Assembly: GCA_017882805.1 (NCBI GenBank)
Contig: JADGOT010000318.1
Coordinates: forward strand, 1-45,249
DNA from: Glaciihabitans sp.
GTDB taxonomy: Bacteria; Actinomycetota; Actinomycetes; Actinomycetales; Microbacteriaceae
Direction of reading: 5' to 3'
Length of the DNA: 45,249 bases
Shown here: positions 1 through 8,650 of the stretch, piece by piece
How the letters are laid out: every line of letters begins with the position of its first letter
How positions within the stretch are numbered: the stretch's first letter is position 1
The notes under the pieces: generated by a model
Seen by the model: only the letters and a program-made list of their open reading frames with translations
Told to the model about the DNA's origin: nothing
Databases searched by the model: none
Program-made: the position numbers and the translations under genes

Positions 1-42
1 CGCCGACGAGCAGCCTTGGCAAGGGACGGGAATTTGCCCCTC

Positions 43-813
43 ATGATCACGCGTCTCTTGCTCACAATTGCGTTCACGGGTGTGCTTCTCGGGCCCACGA
101 CTTCGCCGCCGTCGAGCTGCACTGCACTCGAGCGCCAAACCACCGGCTGCGTATCCGGCAACATCAACGGCGGAGGCGTGGACCTCAGCGGTCACAAGTC
201 GTCGCCGGGGAAGGGTCCTGGAACGGGGCCGGGCAAAGGAAGCACCAAGCCGACAGCGCCGGTGTGCCACGGGCTTCCGGCTGCCTGCCAGACGTTCATC
301 GTGATTCCGCCGGGCGGTGTCGGTAATCCTGCGATCACCATCAACGATCTCAAGAACTTCCCCGCGACGCCGGGCACCGACCACATGGAGCCGAATGGCT
401 GGATGGTCGTCGGGCTGGACACCAATTTCTATTCGGTCGTCGGGACCGAGACTGTCAACGGTGTTCTGCTCGGGCAACCGGCGAGCGTTCGTTTCACGCC
501 CTTCGCGTGGCACTGGACCTACGGCGACGGAACAAGTGCGACCCGCGGCACACCAGGTAAGACGTGGGCCGCCCAAGGCATCCCCGAGTTCGACCCCACC
601 CCGACCAGTCATGTGTATACGGCCGAGGGCACCTACTACATCGATCTCAGCATCACCTTCACCGCGGACTACAAGTACGCGACCGGAAGCTGGACCCGGG
701 TCTTCGGCACAATAACACTGCCCGCGAACCGCCTAAAGGCCACAGCGGGCAACGCTAAAACGGTTCTCGTGAACCACGATTGCAGCCAAAATCCGAACGG
801 ACCTGGTTGCTAG
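43..813 (+). CDS. Secreted PKD-like domain protein of unknown function
   Basis: About 256 residues. The ATG at 43 opens a short hydrophobic stretch (ITRLLLTIAFTGVLLG) that looks like a signal peptide, so the protein is probably exported. The reading frame stays open to the left edge and has an in-frame TTG at 16, so a longer N-terminus cannot be excluded. A low-complexity Gly/Pro/Lys linker follows the signal region. The C-terminal half carries a PKD-like pattern: WHWTYGDGTSA, then SHVYTAEGTYYIDLSITFTA, an extracellular beta-sandwich signature. Cysteines near both ends (SSCTALERQTTGC, HDCSQNPNGPGC) could form disulfides outside the cell. No catalytic motif is visible. Function unknown; a surface-binding or adhesive role is only a guess. 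Confidence 0.75.
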   Translation: MITRLLLTIAFTGVLLGPTTSPPSSCTALERQTTGCVSGNINGGGVDLSGHKSSPGKGPGTGPGKGSTKPTAPVCHGLPAACQTFIVIPPGGVGNPAITINDLKNFPATPGTDHMEPNGWMVVGLDTNFYSVVGTETVNGVLLGQPASVRFTPFAWHWTYGDGTSATRGTPGKTWAAQGIPEFDPTPTSHVYTAEGTYYIDLSITFTADYKYATGSWTRVFGTITLPANRLKATAGNAKTVLVNHDCSQNPNGPGC

Positions 814-866
814 AAAGGAGCCCCACGCACACCGGCAACCGCCAGCCTGCGCACAGCCAAGACAAA

Positions 867-872
867 TAGAAT
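867..872 (+). promoter_or_regulatory. -10 element (TAGAAT) for the HtrA-like protease gene
   Basis: TAGAAT lies 46 bases before the ATG at 918, which would give a leader of roughly 38 bases containing the good ribosome binding site AAAGGAG. No convincing -35 box is seen. Confidence 0.4.
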
Positions 873-917
873 GTTCAGGTTTGCGGCTCAAGCTTGCAGT
901 GCTGAAAGGAGCTCTTC

Positions 918-2234
918 ATGTCCGACGCACCATCGGAGCCCACCCGTCCCGCCTCACAGTACATCTCGGCAACGCAGCCGCTGTCATACACAAACCCGAC
1001 AGACCCAACCCCGCCAAAGAAGCGTGGGGGAGCGGGCATGGTCGTCCTCGCCGCGGCAGTCGCCGCGATCGTCGGCGGAGCATCCGGTGCCGGCATCGCC
1101 GTTGCCGTTGACTCCCACAACGGCGCCAGCTCCGGCTCGGCCAGCAACGGTGCGACCAGCATCACCGTCAACGACAAGAAGAACGCGACCGCGATCACAG
1201 CCGTTGTCGCGAAGGCATCGCCCTCCGTCGTGACCATCAACGTCACGGCATCGAATGAGGCAGGTACCGGATCAGGCATCGTCCTGACCGCAGACGGATA
1301 CGTCCTCACCAACACTCACGTCGTCACCCTCGACGGTGACACCGCCAACACGACCATCCAGGTCGAAACCAACGACGGACGCCTCCTCGCGGCCAAGGTC
1401 GTCGGCACCGACCCCATCGATGACCTCGCCGTCATCAAACTGCAGAACGTCAGCGGATTGCAGCCCGCCCAGTTCGCCGACTCCAGCAAACTCAACGTCG
1501 GAGACATGGCCATCGCCATCGGCGCACCGCTCGGGCTATCAGGAACCGTCACGAACGGCATCATCAGTGCGCTCAACCGCAGCATCACGGTCGCCTCTGC
1601 GGCGGCACCCAGCGGGGGAGACAGCTCCGGCGGCTCCGGCAGTAGCCCATTCAACTTCTGGAACTTCGGTGACGGCAGTGGTAGCACGGGAGCGCCGTCG
1701 ACCACGGCATCCACCACCATCGCCCTCTCGGTGATACAAACGGATGCCGCCATCAACCCCGGCAACTCGGGCGGCGCGCTCCTCGACAGTAGTGGTCGAG
1801 TCATCGGCGTCAACTGCGCAATTGCGAGCGCGGGTGCGTCATCCTCAGCCAGCGGCCAGACTGGCAGCATCGGCGTCGGGTTCGCGATCCCGTCAAACGT
1901 CGCGCTGCGCATTGCCACCGACATCATCAAGACAGGCAGCGCGTCGCACGGGCTGCTGGGAGCATCAGTCGAAGACGTCACCACCAGTGGCAGCGCCACC
2001 AGCTCAAAGACGGTGGGTGCGAAGATCGCCTCCGTAACAGCAGGAGCGGCCGCCTTCAACGCCGGGATGCAGGCCGGTGACGTCGTGACCAACTTCAACG
2101 GAATCCCCATCACGGGGGCGACCGACCTCACCGCGCAGGTGCGCGTGCTGCAGGCCGGAAGCAAGGCCCCGATCACTTACGTGCGAAGCGGAAAGGTGAT
2201 CAAAACCTCGGTCACGCTGGGCCAGTACAAGTAG
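918..2234 (+). CDS. HtrA/DegP-like membrane-anchored serine protease with PDZ domain
   Basis: 438 residues; the ATG is preceded by AAAGGAG at good spacing. A cytoplasmic N-terminus rich in Pro/Thr is followed by one membrane segment (about residues 41-64), so the protease domain faces outward. The trypsin-like triad is complete: His134 (TNTHVV), Asp169 (DDLAVIK) and Ser284 (GNSGGAL). A C-terminal PDZ domain (about 345-436) contains the usual AGMQAGDVV loop. Members of this family degrade or refold damaged envelope proteins. Between the Asp and the Ser there is a Gly/Ser/Ala/Thr-rich insertion (about 228-268) that is unlike the compact core and is probably a surface loop. Family assignment is secure; the substrate is unknown. 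Confidence 0.95.
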   Translation: MSDAPSEPTRPASQYISATQPLSYTNPTDPTPPKKRGGAGMVVLAAAVAAIVGGASGAGIAVAVDSHNGASSGSASNGATSITVNDKKNATAITAVVAKASPSVVTINVTASNEAGTGSGIVLTADGYVLTNTHVVTLDGDTANTTIQVETNDGRLLAAKVVGTDPIDDLAVIKLQNVSGLQPAQFADSSKLNVGDMAIAIGAPLGLSGTVTNGIISALNRSITVASAAAPSGGDSSGGSGSSPFNFWNFGDGSGSTGAPSTTASTTIALSVIQTDAAINPGNSGGALLDSSGRVIGVNCAIASAGASSSASGQTGSIGVGFAIPSNVALRIATDIIKTGSASHGLLGASVEDVTTSGSATSSKTVGAKIASVTAGAAAFNAGMQAGDVVTNFNGIPITGATDLTAQVRVLQAGSKAPITYVRSGKVIKTSVTLGQYK

Positions 2235-2325
2235 TTCACGCTGGCGCTCGTTCGACCCTGCTCGCGCTGGGCAAAACGCGCGCGCTGGTAGGCTGAGCCG
2301 ACCTCGTACGACGTATTGGAAGAAC

Positions 2326-3378
2326 TTGCCGACCAACGACAAAGTAGCGCCCGGTGTGTCCTACGTGATGCCGGTGCTCAACGAGCGGGCCTACGTCGAA
2401 GACGCAGTACGAACGATCCTCACGCAGCAGTACTCGGGCGAACAAGACCTGGTTCTGGCGCTCGGACCGTCCAGCGACGGCACAACGGAGATCGTTGAGA
2501 AGCTCGCGAAAGCCGACCCCCGCGTCAGCTTCGTGCACAACCCCGGCACCGACATTCCGGTCGGACTGAACCTCGCAATTGCGTCCACCGCCCACCCCAT
2601 CATCGTTCGCGTGGATGCCCACTCCGAGCTCGCACCCGGATACACGGAGCGCGCCGTCGAGACACTGGCGCGAACGAAAGCCGCCAACGTCGGCGGCGTC
2701 ATGGTCGCTAGCGGCAAGACGCCGTTTCAGACTGCGGTCGCGCGTGCCTACAACAGCAAGTTCGGACTCGGTGGTGCCAGCTACCACAGCGGTGGCAAGG
2801 AAGGTCCGGCCGAGTCGGCCTACCTCGGGGTGTTCCAACGCGAGACCCTCGCAGAGGTAGGCGGCTACGACGAGTCCCTGCGCCGTGGCGAAGACTGGGA
2901 ACTCAACCTGCGCATCCGCGAGGCCGGACACACCGTATGGTTCGATCCGGCGCTACGGGTCACCTATTGGCCGCGCGAGAACTGGCGCAAACTCACTCGA
3001 CAGTTCTTCACCACAGGAGTGTGGCGCGGCGAACTGGTGAGGCGCCACCCGCGCCACACCCCACTGCGCTTTTTCGCGCCACCACTTCTTGTGCTGGCGT
3101 TTATCGCCAGCATCGTCGGCGGTGCACTGCAGATCGCCGGGGTCATCCACTGGGGCAAGCTGAGCTATCTCGTCTTTGCCGTGCACACCGGGCTCGTCGC
3201 CTACATCCTGCTGCTGATCTACCTCGGCCTGATCTACGAGAACGGCAAGTCGTGGCGCGACCGCTGGTTGTTCATCCTCGTTCTTCCCACCATGCACCTG
3301 AGTTGGGGCGCCGGCTTTCTGCGCGGACTCTTTGCTGGCGGCCGCGACACGATGGATACGTCGAGAACCGACCTCTAG
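2326..3378 (+). CDS. Family 2 glycosyltransferase with C-terminal membrane segments
   Basis: About 350 residues from a TTG start. GGAAG just upstream is too close for a good ribosome site, so the in-frame GTG at 2352 is a possible alternative. The N-terminal two thirds is a GT-A fold: SYVMPVLNERAYVEDAV at the nucleotide site, VRVDAHSELAPGY as the DxD-like element, and ESAYLGVFQRETL with RRGEDWELNLRIREAG as the acceptor and ED regions. Three hydrophobic segments follow (from about residues 248, 280 and 315), as in membrane glycosyltransferases that build exopolysaccharide or lipid-linked sugars. It lies close to a large wall-polymer region, which fits a role in surface glycan synthesis. The sugar and acceptor cannot be told from the sequence. 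Confidence 0.88.
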   Translation: MPTNDKVAPGVSYVMPVLNERAYVEDAVRTILTQQYSGEQDLVLALGPSSDGTTEIVEKLAKADPRVSFVHNPGTDIPVGLNLAIASTAHPIIVRVDAHSELAPGYTERAVETLARTKAANVGGVMVASGKTPFQTAVARAYNSKFGLGGASYHSGGKEGPAESAYLGVFQRETLAEVGGYDESLRRGEDWELNLRIREAGHTVWFDPALRVTYWPRENWRKLTRQFFTTGVWRGELVRRHPRHTPLRFFAPPLLVLAFIASIVGGALQIAGVIHWGKLSYLVFAVHTGLVAYILLLIYLGLIYENGKSWRDRWLFILVLPTMHLSWGAGFLRGLFAGGRDTMDTSRTDL

Positions 3379-3391
3379 TGAGTCGAACCGG

Positions 3392-4771
3392 CTAGAACGG
3401 TGGCTTGTCTTCGGCTACCGTGTTGGTCGGTGCGCTGGGTTCCATCACTGTCTCAGGGTCAGTGACGTAAGGGGTTTTTGCGGGCGAGGTCCAGCGGAGG
3501 CTTCCGCCGCCGATCTGTTCGACCGTCCATGCGCTCGCGCCTTTGAGGGTGTGATGCTTTGGGCAGAGGCAGGCAAGATTGTCATGATTGGTTTGCCCGC
3601 CAAGCGCCCAGTCAAGGGTGTGGTCGACTTCGGATGCTCCGGCTCTTCGGTTGCAACCGGGGAATCGACAGGTTCCGTCTCGAACGCGGAGCCAGGTGCG
3701 GAGGTCTTTGGGGATTCGATATCGGCCCCGATCCAACGACAGCACGATTCCCGAGACTGGGTCTGTGATTAGTCGGCGCATCGTTCGAGAGAATGAGGCG
3801 ATTTCCAGCGCGGTCGCCGGGTCGATTGGGCCGTACCCTTCGACAGTCGCGGGCTCGTTGCTGCGCTTGAGAAGGGTCATAGCCGGCACAGTGACGAGCA
3901 AGGTCGGGCGGATGCTTCGATAGCGGGCGATGGGTCCGGCTCCGCGCCCGGCTGTGGTTCCAGTCTGGCCGTCCACATCCAGCAGGATGTCCACGAAGAT
4001 GTCCGATTTCAGCTGGGACAGTGTGCGCGACTCATCTGCGCCCTGATGTGAGCGCGCCAGTTCGGTGAGTCGGTTGTCAATCGCAATTCCGGCGACGGCG
4101 GAGACTCGTGCACCAACGAAGACCATGCCGTCCCTCTCGGGAATCAGCTCGGTACCGCGTTCGTCGGTTGCTTTTACCTGCCGCTGGATCATTGATTCGG
4201 GGTTCAAGCGCTCGCGGGTCTTGCGTACCGACTGCTCGAATCGGGAGGCAGTGTTCTTCTCTGCGATTGGAAGCATTCTCGCCTCGAGCTCGCGAACAGC
4301 TGCCGAATCGAGCCCGTAACTGTTGTCGACGAGGATCTGCGCGTGCCGGAAACTCAGCCTGCCCTCACCGAGAGCCAATAGTGTCGCGGGAAGTTGATTG
4401 ACCAGGGTCTGGCTCGTCTGGATAAGTCGCTCGGCTGTGCGATCGGGAATGTGCAGCGCGGCCGCGATCTCGCAAACGAATGCGCGACGTGACATCTCGA
4501 GAGAGGACTTAATCGGTGGGATTCCCGACGCGGGATCAACGGCTAAAGCCTCGCTGTATTTGCGGGCACGTTCAATCGCCTGCGTGCGGCGCGACATCGC
4601 CAGTCCGATGCGAAACTCCGACTCGACGACTTCATCCACCAGGGCACCCAGCGCATCCATGGGGCCCAGAGCATCCAAGGCACCCAGAGCATCCAGTCCG
4701 TTGCCGTAATCGTTAGTGGAACCAGACGAATCGGCGGGCCGGAAGGTCACACCCATGTCTTTACGTCCCAT
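3392..4771 (-). CDS. DUF222 / 13E12-family protein with C-terminal HNH endonuclease domain
   Basis: 459 residues, ATG start. The long helical N-terminal part has the DUF222 character common in multicopy actinobacterial 13E12-type proteins. The C-terminus carries an HNH nuclease signature: CRFPGCNRRAGASEVDHTLD, then GGQTNHDNLACLCPKHH, with Cys pairs that can bind zinc. The family is predicted to cut DNA, but its biological role is poorly known. Near the N-terminus, three 18-base units encode repeated DALGAL/DALGPM hexapeptides. It stands alone on the minus strand, convergent with the glycosyltransferase gene, with only 13 bases between the two stop codons. Confidence 0.93.
   Translation of the reverse strand: MGRKDMGVTFRPADSSGSTNDYGNGLDALGALDALGPMDALGALVDEVVESEFRIGLAMSRRTQAIERARKYSEALAVDPASGIPPIKSSLEMSRRAFVCEIAAALHIPDRTAERLIQTSQTLVNQLPATLLALGEGRLSFRHAQILVDNSYGLDSAAVRELEARMLPIAEKNTASRFEQSVRKTRERLNPESMIQRQVKATDERGTELIPERDGMVFVGARVSAVAGIAIDNRLTELARSHQGADESRTLSQLKSDIFVDILLDVDGQTGTTAGRGAGPIARYRSIRPTLLVTVPAMTLLKRSNEPATVEGYGPIDPATALEIASFSRTMRRLITDPVSGIVLSLDRGRYRIPKDLRTWLRVRDGTCRFPGCNRRAGASEVDHTLDWALGGQTNHDNLACLCPKHHTLKGASAWTVEQIGGGSLRWTSPAKTPYVTDPETVMEPSAPTNTVAEDKPPF
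4647..4695. repeat. Three-unit 18-base tandem repeat inside the DUF222/HNH gene
   Basis: The core CCCAG(C/A)GCATCCA occurs at 4647, 4665 and 4683, a period of exactly 18 bases. It keeps the reading frame and encodes the repeated hexapeptide DALGAL/DALGPM in the N-terminal segment. Confidence 0.85.
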
Positions 4772-4885
4772 GCGTTAATGCTGCATCATGCCTACGACAT
4801 TCGAAGGCAGACGCAATCTTTCACTGAAGTGGGACGCGGGCGGTCGCTTGTCAGGGAGTAGACGACGCGCCCCAGATAGCCGAAC

Positions 4886-5440
4886 CTAGTCGACGAGTTC
4901 CCGCACGTTGAGAATAGAACGCAGCCCCAGAGTTCGGCGAAGTGCTCGATCAGACATCCCGTCAACGACGACAGCGGCACCGATCAGCTCAGCCCCCGCC
5001 TGCCGAACCAGAGATTCCATCGCGGTAAGTTGCCCGCCGGTGTCCGCCCAATCGTCCACAACGAGAACGCGGTCCGTTGGCGTGATCAATCGCGCGCGAA
5101 TGCTCATGTCCAGGTTGCGGTCGCGGTAATCCGGAGGGGTAACAGCGGTGAGCCAAGGATCACTATCCGAAAGTCTTCTGTGGGTCTTCTCTACCCCGAC
5201 GAAACCAGCGCCCGCGCTTAGCGCAGCAAGAGCGCCGAGCGAATAGCCGCTCGCACTGGGACGCAGGACAACGGTTGGCGCGGACGCGTCGAACAATGCG
5301 CAGAGTTCAGCCCCGATCTGAGCGAGGATGACGGGGTCGCGCAACCATCCCATTCTGTCCGCGCCGTTCTGGGGTGCGCCGCGATCGTGAATCCAACGAA
5401 ATGACTCGATCAGTCGTTCGCTAAATTCCGTTCTGGACAC
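4886..5440 (-). CDS. Phosphoribosyltransferase family protein
   Basis: About 184 residues from a GTG start (VSRTEFSERLIESF). The frame is open further upstream, but that segment reads as low-quality Arg/Gly-rich sequence overlapping the neighbouring gene, and a TAGGTT -10-like box sits 5 bases before the GTG. The PRPP-binding loop is clear as VLVVDDWADTGGQL, the type I phosphoribosyltransferase pattern of acidic residues followed by TGG. An upstream stretch (VVLRPSASGYSLGALAALSA) probably shapes the substrate pocket. Similar proteins salvage purine bases, but the substrate is not determined. It lies downstream of the large TagF-like gene on the same strand and may be read with it. Confidence 0.8.
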   Translation of the reverse strand: MSRTEFSERLIESFRWIHDRGAPQNGADRMGWLRDPVILAQIGAELCALFDASAPTVVLRPSASGYSLGALAALSAGAGFVGVEKTHRRLSDSDPWLTAVTPPDYRDRNLDMSIRARLITPTDRVLVVDDWADTGGQLTAMESLVRQAGAELIGAAVVVDGMSDRALRRTLGLRSILNVRELVD

Positions 5441-5496
5441 GGTACAACCTAACGTGCGGTCGCCCCGCCGTGCCTCAGATATCGATGCCTGGCGGA

Positions 5497-8250
5497 CTAC
5501 TGCGCGTCCAGGATGCCCTCCGCGAGCATCCGCTTGACCACTCGCTCTCCGGCACCGCCGTCGTCGCGCGGGTTGAACCGTGCCTGCCACGATGCGTAGC
5601 GGTCGGCAAACTCGGTCGGGTTCGGTGAACGGATGGCCCGAACAAGTTCGGCCGCATCGCTGAGTACTGGCCCCGGCGCTACGGCCAGGAGATCGAAGTA
5701 GAAGCCGCGCAGGTCGTCGCGGTAGTGCGCCAGGTCGGGCGTGAAGAAGTACATCGGCTTGCCGGTCACGCTGAAATCGAACATGACCGACGAGTAGTCG
5801 GTGATGAGTGCATCCGCGATTAGGAACAGATCGGAGATGTCCGGGTAGCTCGTCACGTCGAGCACGCCATCGGCAACTACCTCGGCGCCGGGCTGCAGGC
5901 TGCGAGAGTGTCCACGGATGAGCGTGACGTAACCGCCGCCCAGCTGCTGGCTGAAGTGTGCGACGTCGAGGTGGTCGACCTTGCCGGGCCGATCGTCGCG
6001 CCAGGTCGGCGCATACAGCACGATCTTGGCGGACTTCGCGATGCCAAGACGCTTTCGAATGGCATCACCATCACCGGCGCGCAGGATGTCGTCCCTCGGG
6101 TACCCCTCCTGCCAGATCGGACCGCGAAACGCGTAGGCCGAGCGGAACACGTCCGCGCTGAACTGGTTCTGAGCGAGCATCACATCCCAATAGGATTTCT
6201 CCCGCTTGGTCGCCAGCGTCGTTCGCAACCCAACCCCGGGACGATCGAGAGCCAGCTGCTTGAGCGGCGTGCCGTGCCATGTCTGCACCACGGTCTGACC
6301 ACGCCGCCGGCGAAATCGCTTGCGCAACCAGTCATTGACCACCAGCGCGCGAGAGGATGCTCGCGCCTCCCACCACGCCGCGCTGCCCTCGATGATCGCG
6401 ACGGCGCCATCCGGAACCTCTACCGACGCGTCGACTACGCTCCAGTTTCGCGAAACGGAGGGGAGCAGTCGGGCGATCGCGCGATCAATACCGCGCGGAT
6501 TTGATGACACGTTCTGGCCGTAGTAGCTCTCGAAGAAAATCGAGTTGCGCGTGGCGCGACCGGCCCTGCGATAGCGCGAACGCAGCCTGGCCTGGTTGCC
6601 TGCCCCAACCTCGGCGTCGGTAAGAGGAGGCGCGAGCACGATCGACACCGCAGTGTCAAACGCGGGCATCGAGTAGCGGAAGAGCGCAGCCTGAAGGCCG
6701 GCCGTCAGCGGTGGTGCGACGATATCGGCATCGAGTGGTCGGCCCTGTGCATCCATCAAGCGAACCCGGTAACGGCCGCTGGGCGGTGGGAGTACGGGGC
6801 TCCCAAGGCGGGAGGTGAGCAGCGGAATGCGGGCGGTCCAGGTTGCTCCAGACTTCGTGATACTCCCGGCAAGATCGACGCGCGGGCCAGCGAGCAGCAC
6901 CGATGCGGGCGCCCCACCACTGGATGTTCCCGAAACGGTCAGCACCGACTCGGTCGACAACGCGACGGCGTCAATGCTCAGTGCGAGGGGCGGGACGGTG
7001 AAGGTCGGCTTGGGCCCTCGACCTATGCGGGAAACGATCTCGTCGTAAACGCGGGCGGTGTTCTGCCCGTCCGTGAAGCTGTAGACGCGGCGCGCGAGCC
7101 ACTGCGTGTGATCGGTCATGCGCTTTCGCGTCGCCGGCGCCGTGTCCGATTCGTTGAGGAGCTCGATCACGCTCGTCCAGCTCTCGGCCTGGAAGCCACC
7201 GCTGAAGTCCGAGAATGGTTCGTACGATCCGCGAGTCGACGAGTAGGTCACGACGTCCGGCGCGAGGAAAACTATCGGGCCGCCGACAAGCGAATAGTCG
7301 AAGGCGATCGAGGAGAAGTCGGTGATCAGGCCATCCACGGCGGGAAGCAGTGGTGTGATGTCGCCCTGCAGGTTCGAGCCGAGAAGCCGGATTCGCGGCG
7401 ACAACGCCACGCCAGCGTTATAGTCACCCACGCCGAGCGGATGCGAGCGAATCAAGAGGAGCGACTTCGAGCGGTCCAGGTAGGCGATGATCCGGGCCCA
7501 GTCAGGTGCTGTCGGGATGAGCGGATCCTCGGCCCCATCGCGCCAGGTGGGGGCATAGAGGAGCACTCGGTTGGGCAACTCGCTCGCGCCCAACAGTCCG
7601 GCGACCTTGGCGCGCGCACCGGCGCGGGTTTCTGTCGCCAGCACGTCATCTCGCGGATCGCCGGTCACGACGACACGATCGGCCGGAAGTCCGAACGCGG
7701 TGCGAATCCGAAATGCGGCAAGTGGCGACGCGGTCGTGAACAGTTGGATACCGCGAGCCGAGCGCACGTACGCAGCCCGAACCGCGCGGCGCACGATCCC
7801 GAATCGATTCAGCAGCGGTACCCGCACGGTTTCGGGGGAGTCGAGGTGAATGTGCTTGAACGGGATGCCGTGCCAGAGCTGAACCACGAATGCACCGTGG
7901 GTGCCGAATCGGTTCGCATCGCCGAAGCCGTGGGTGACCACGACGACACGGGCTCGGAGGGTGAGCCAGAAACCGCGAGGGCTCCGCGCCGACGCCGCCG
8001 TAATGTCGAGCTTCGCTGCATTCATCGCATCCGCCTGGTTGCGGGTCAGCCAAACCAGTTCCAGATCTGGATTGACGGCCCGGGTGTGCAGCAGCAGAGC
8101 CAGCGATCCCTCGCCGACACCGCTTCCGGATCCGAAGACCCAACGGGTGTTGCTGCGGGGTACAACCAGGCTGGCGAGAGCGCCGAGACCGTAAAGCGGG
8201 AGCGCGAGAACCTTCTTGACATTCCCTGTCGTGAAGGTGAAGCGGGCCAC
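5497..8250 (-). CDS. Tandem-domain CDP-glycerol glycerophosphotransferase (TagF-like polymerase)
   Basis: 917 residues, GTG start. Two Glyphos_transf domains are arranged head to tail. The first has LWHGIPFK (His127), LLYAPTWRDG (about 230), LIRSHPLG (His270) and ITDFSS (309-314). The second has TWHGTPLK (His659), VLYAPTWRDD (about 745), LIRGHSRS (His781) and ITDYSS (816-821). Both copies keep the two histidine motifs characteristic of TagF-type enzymes, which transfer polyol phosphate from a CDP-activated donor onto a growing teichoic acid chain. About 150 residues of likely beta-sandwich (420-560) separate the domains. Having two complete domains suggests either an alternating or primase-plus-polymerase activity; this is inference. 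A TACTGT box 6 bases before the GTG suggests a leaderless mRNA. Confidence 0.92.
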   Translation of the reverse strand: MARFTFTTGNVKKVLALPLYGLGALASLVVPRSNTRWVFGSGSGVGEGSLALLLHTRAVNPDLELVWLTRNQADAMNAAKLDITAASARSPRGFWLTLRARVVVVTHGFGDANRFGTHGAFVVQLWHGIPFKHIHLDSPETVRVPLLNRFGIVRRAVRAAYVRSARGIQLFTTASPLAAFRIRTAFGLPADRVVVTGDPRDDVLATETRAGARAKVAGLLGASELPNRVLLYAPTWRDGAEDPLIPTAPDWARIIAYLDRSKSLLLIRSHPLGVGDYNAGVALSPRIRLLGSNLQGDITPLLPAVDGLITDFSSIAFDYSLVGGPIVFLAPDVVTYSSTRGSYEPFSDFSGGFQAESWTSVIELLNESDTAPATRKRMTDHTQWLARRVYSFTDGQNTARVYDEIVSRIGRGPKPTFTVPPLALSIDAVALSTESVLTVSGTSSGGAPASVLLAGPRVDLAGSITKSGATWTARIPLLTSRLGSPVLPPPSGRYRVRLMDAQGRPLDADIVAPPLTAGLQAALFRYSMPAFDTAVSIVLAPPLTDAEVGAGNQARLRSRYRRAGRATRNSIFFESYYGQNVSSNPRGIDRAIARLLPSVSRNWSVVDASVEVPDGAVAIIEGSAAWWEARASSRALVVNDWLRKRFRRRRGQTVVQTWHGTPLKQLALDRPGVGLRTTLATKREKSYWDVMLAQNQFSADVFRSAYAFRGPIWQEGYPRDDILRAGDGDAIRKRLGIAKSAKIVLYAPTWRDDRPGKVDHLDVAHFSQQLGGGYVTLIRGHSRSLQPGAEVVADGVLDVTSYPDISDLFLIADALITDYSSVMFDFSVTGKPMYFFTPDLAHYRDDLRGFYFDLLAVAPGPVLSDAAELVRAIRSPNPTEFADRYASWQARFNPRDDGGAGERVVKRMLAEGILDAQ

Positions 8251-8297
8251 GTCTCGACAGTATCAGCCGTGATTAGACCGGCTGGCTCAGCGTGTGC

Positions 8298-8612
8298 CTA
8301 GAAGCTCACCCGCCAGAGGTACTCCTGGCCACCCGGCCGGAACCAGCGCACCAGCCCGATCGTGTCGTGAGCCAGATCGTGTCCCGAGATGACGATCTCG
8401 AGTGAGTCGCCCGCTTCGAGTGTGGCGGGCGCGGACGTTGGCATCATTCCCGCGCCGTACAGGTTGATCGTGACACCGGTCAGCCGCTCGAGCCCGAGGT
8501 TGCGCAACGTGAAGCAGTTCGGCGGCGCGGCTAGTCCGTCGCCGCGTTCGAACAGCCAGGGCACGCGATAGGCGGTCTCGGTCTGAAGAGCGGCAAGGTG
8601 GGTTCGGGTCAT
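8298..8612 (-). CDS. Small conserved-looking protein of unknown function
   Basis: 104 residues. The ATG at 8612 is chosen because a TAGCTT -10-like box lies 7 bases upstream; a TTG two codons earlier is less likely. There is no signal peptide or membrane segment. The predicted content is mostly beta strand (TGVTINLYGAGMM, DSLEIVISGHDLAHDT, GQEYLWRVSF), suggesting a small beta-sandwich. I do not recognise the family. It sits between the TagF-like gene and an uncharacterised protein that follows the teichoic exporter, all on the same strand, so an envelope-related role is possible. Confidence 0.6.
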   Translation of the reverse strand: MTRTHLAALQTETAYRVPWLFERGDGLAAPPNCFTLRNLGLERLTGVTINLYGAGMMPTSAPATLEAGDSLEIVISGHDLAHDTIGLVRWFRPGGQEYLWRVSF

Positions 8613-8650
8613 GCTCAAAAAGCTAGACGTCGCATCCGACCGCCCCGCAG

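Noticed and set aside
1316-2176. 286-codon minus-strand frame within the HtrA gene
   Set aside because: The plus frame has a complete catalytic triad, PDZ domain and good ribosome site.
7108-8301. Long open frame (397 codons) on the plus strand opposite the TagF-like gene
   Set aside because: Composition is Arg/Glu/Gly-rich without domains, and the minus-strand frame has full catalytic motifs. It is a high-GC antisense shadow.
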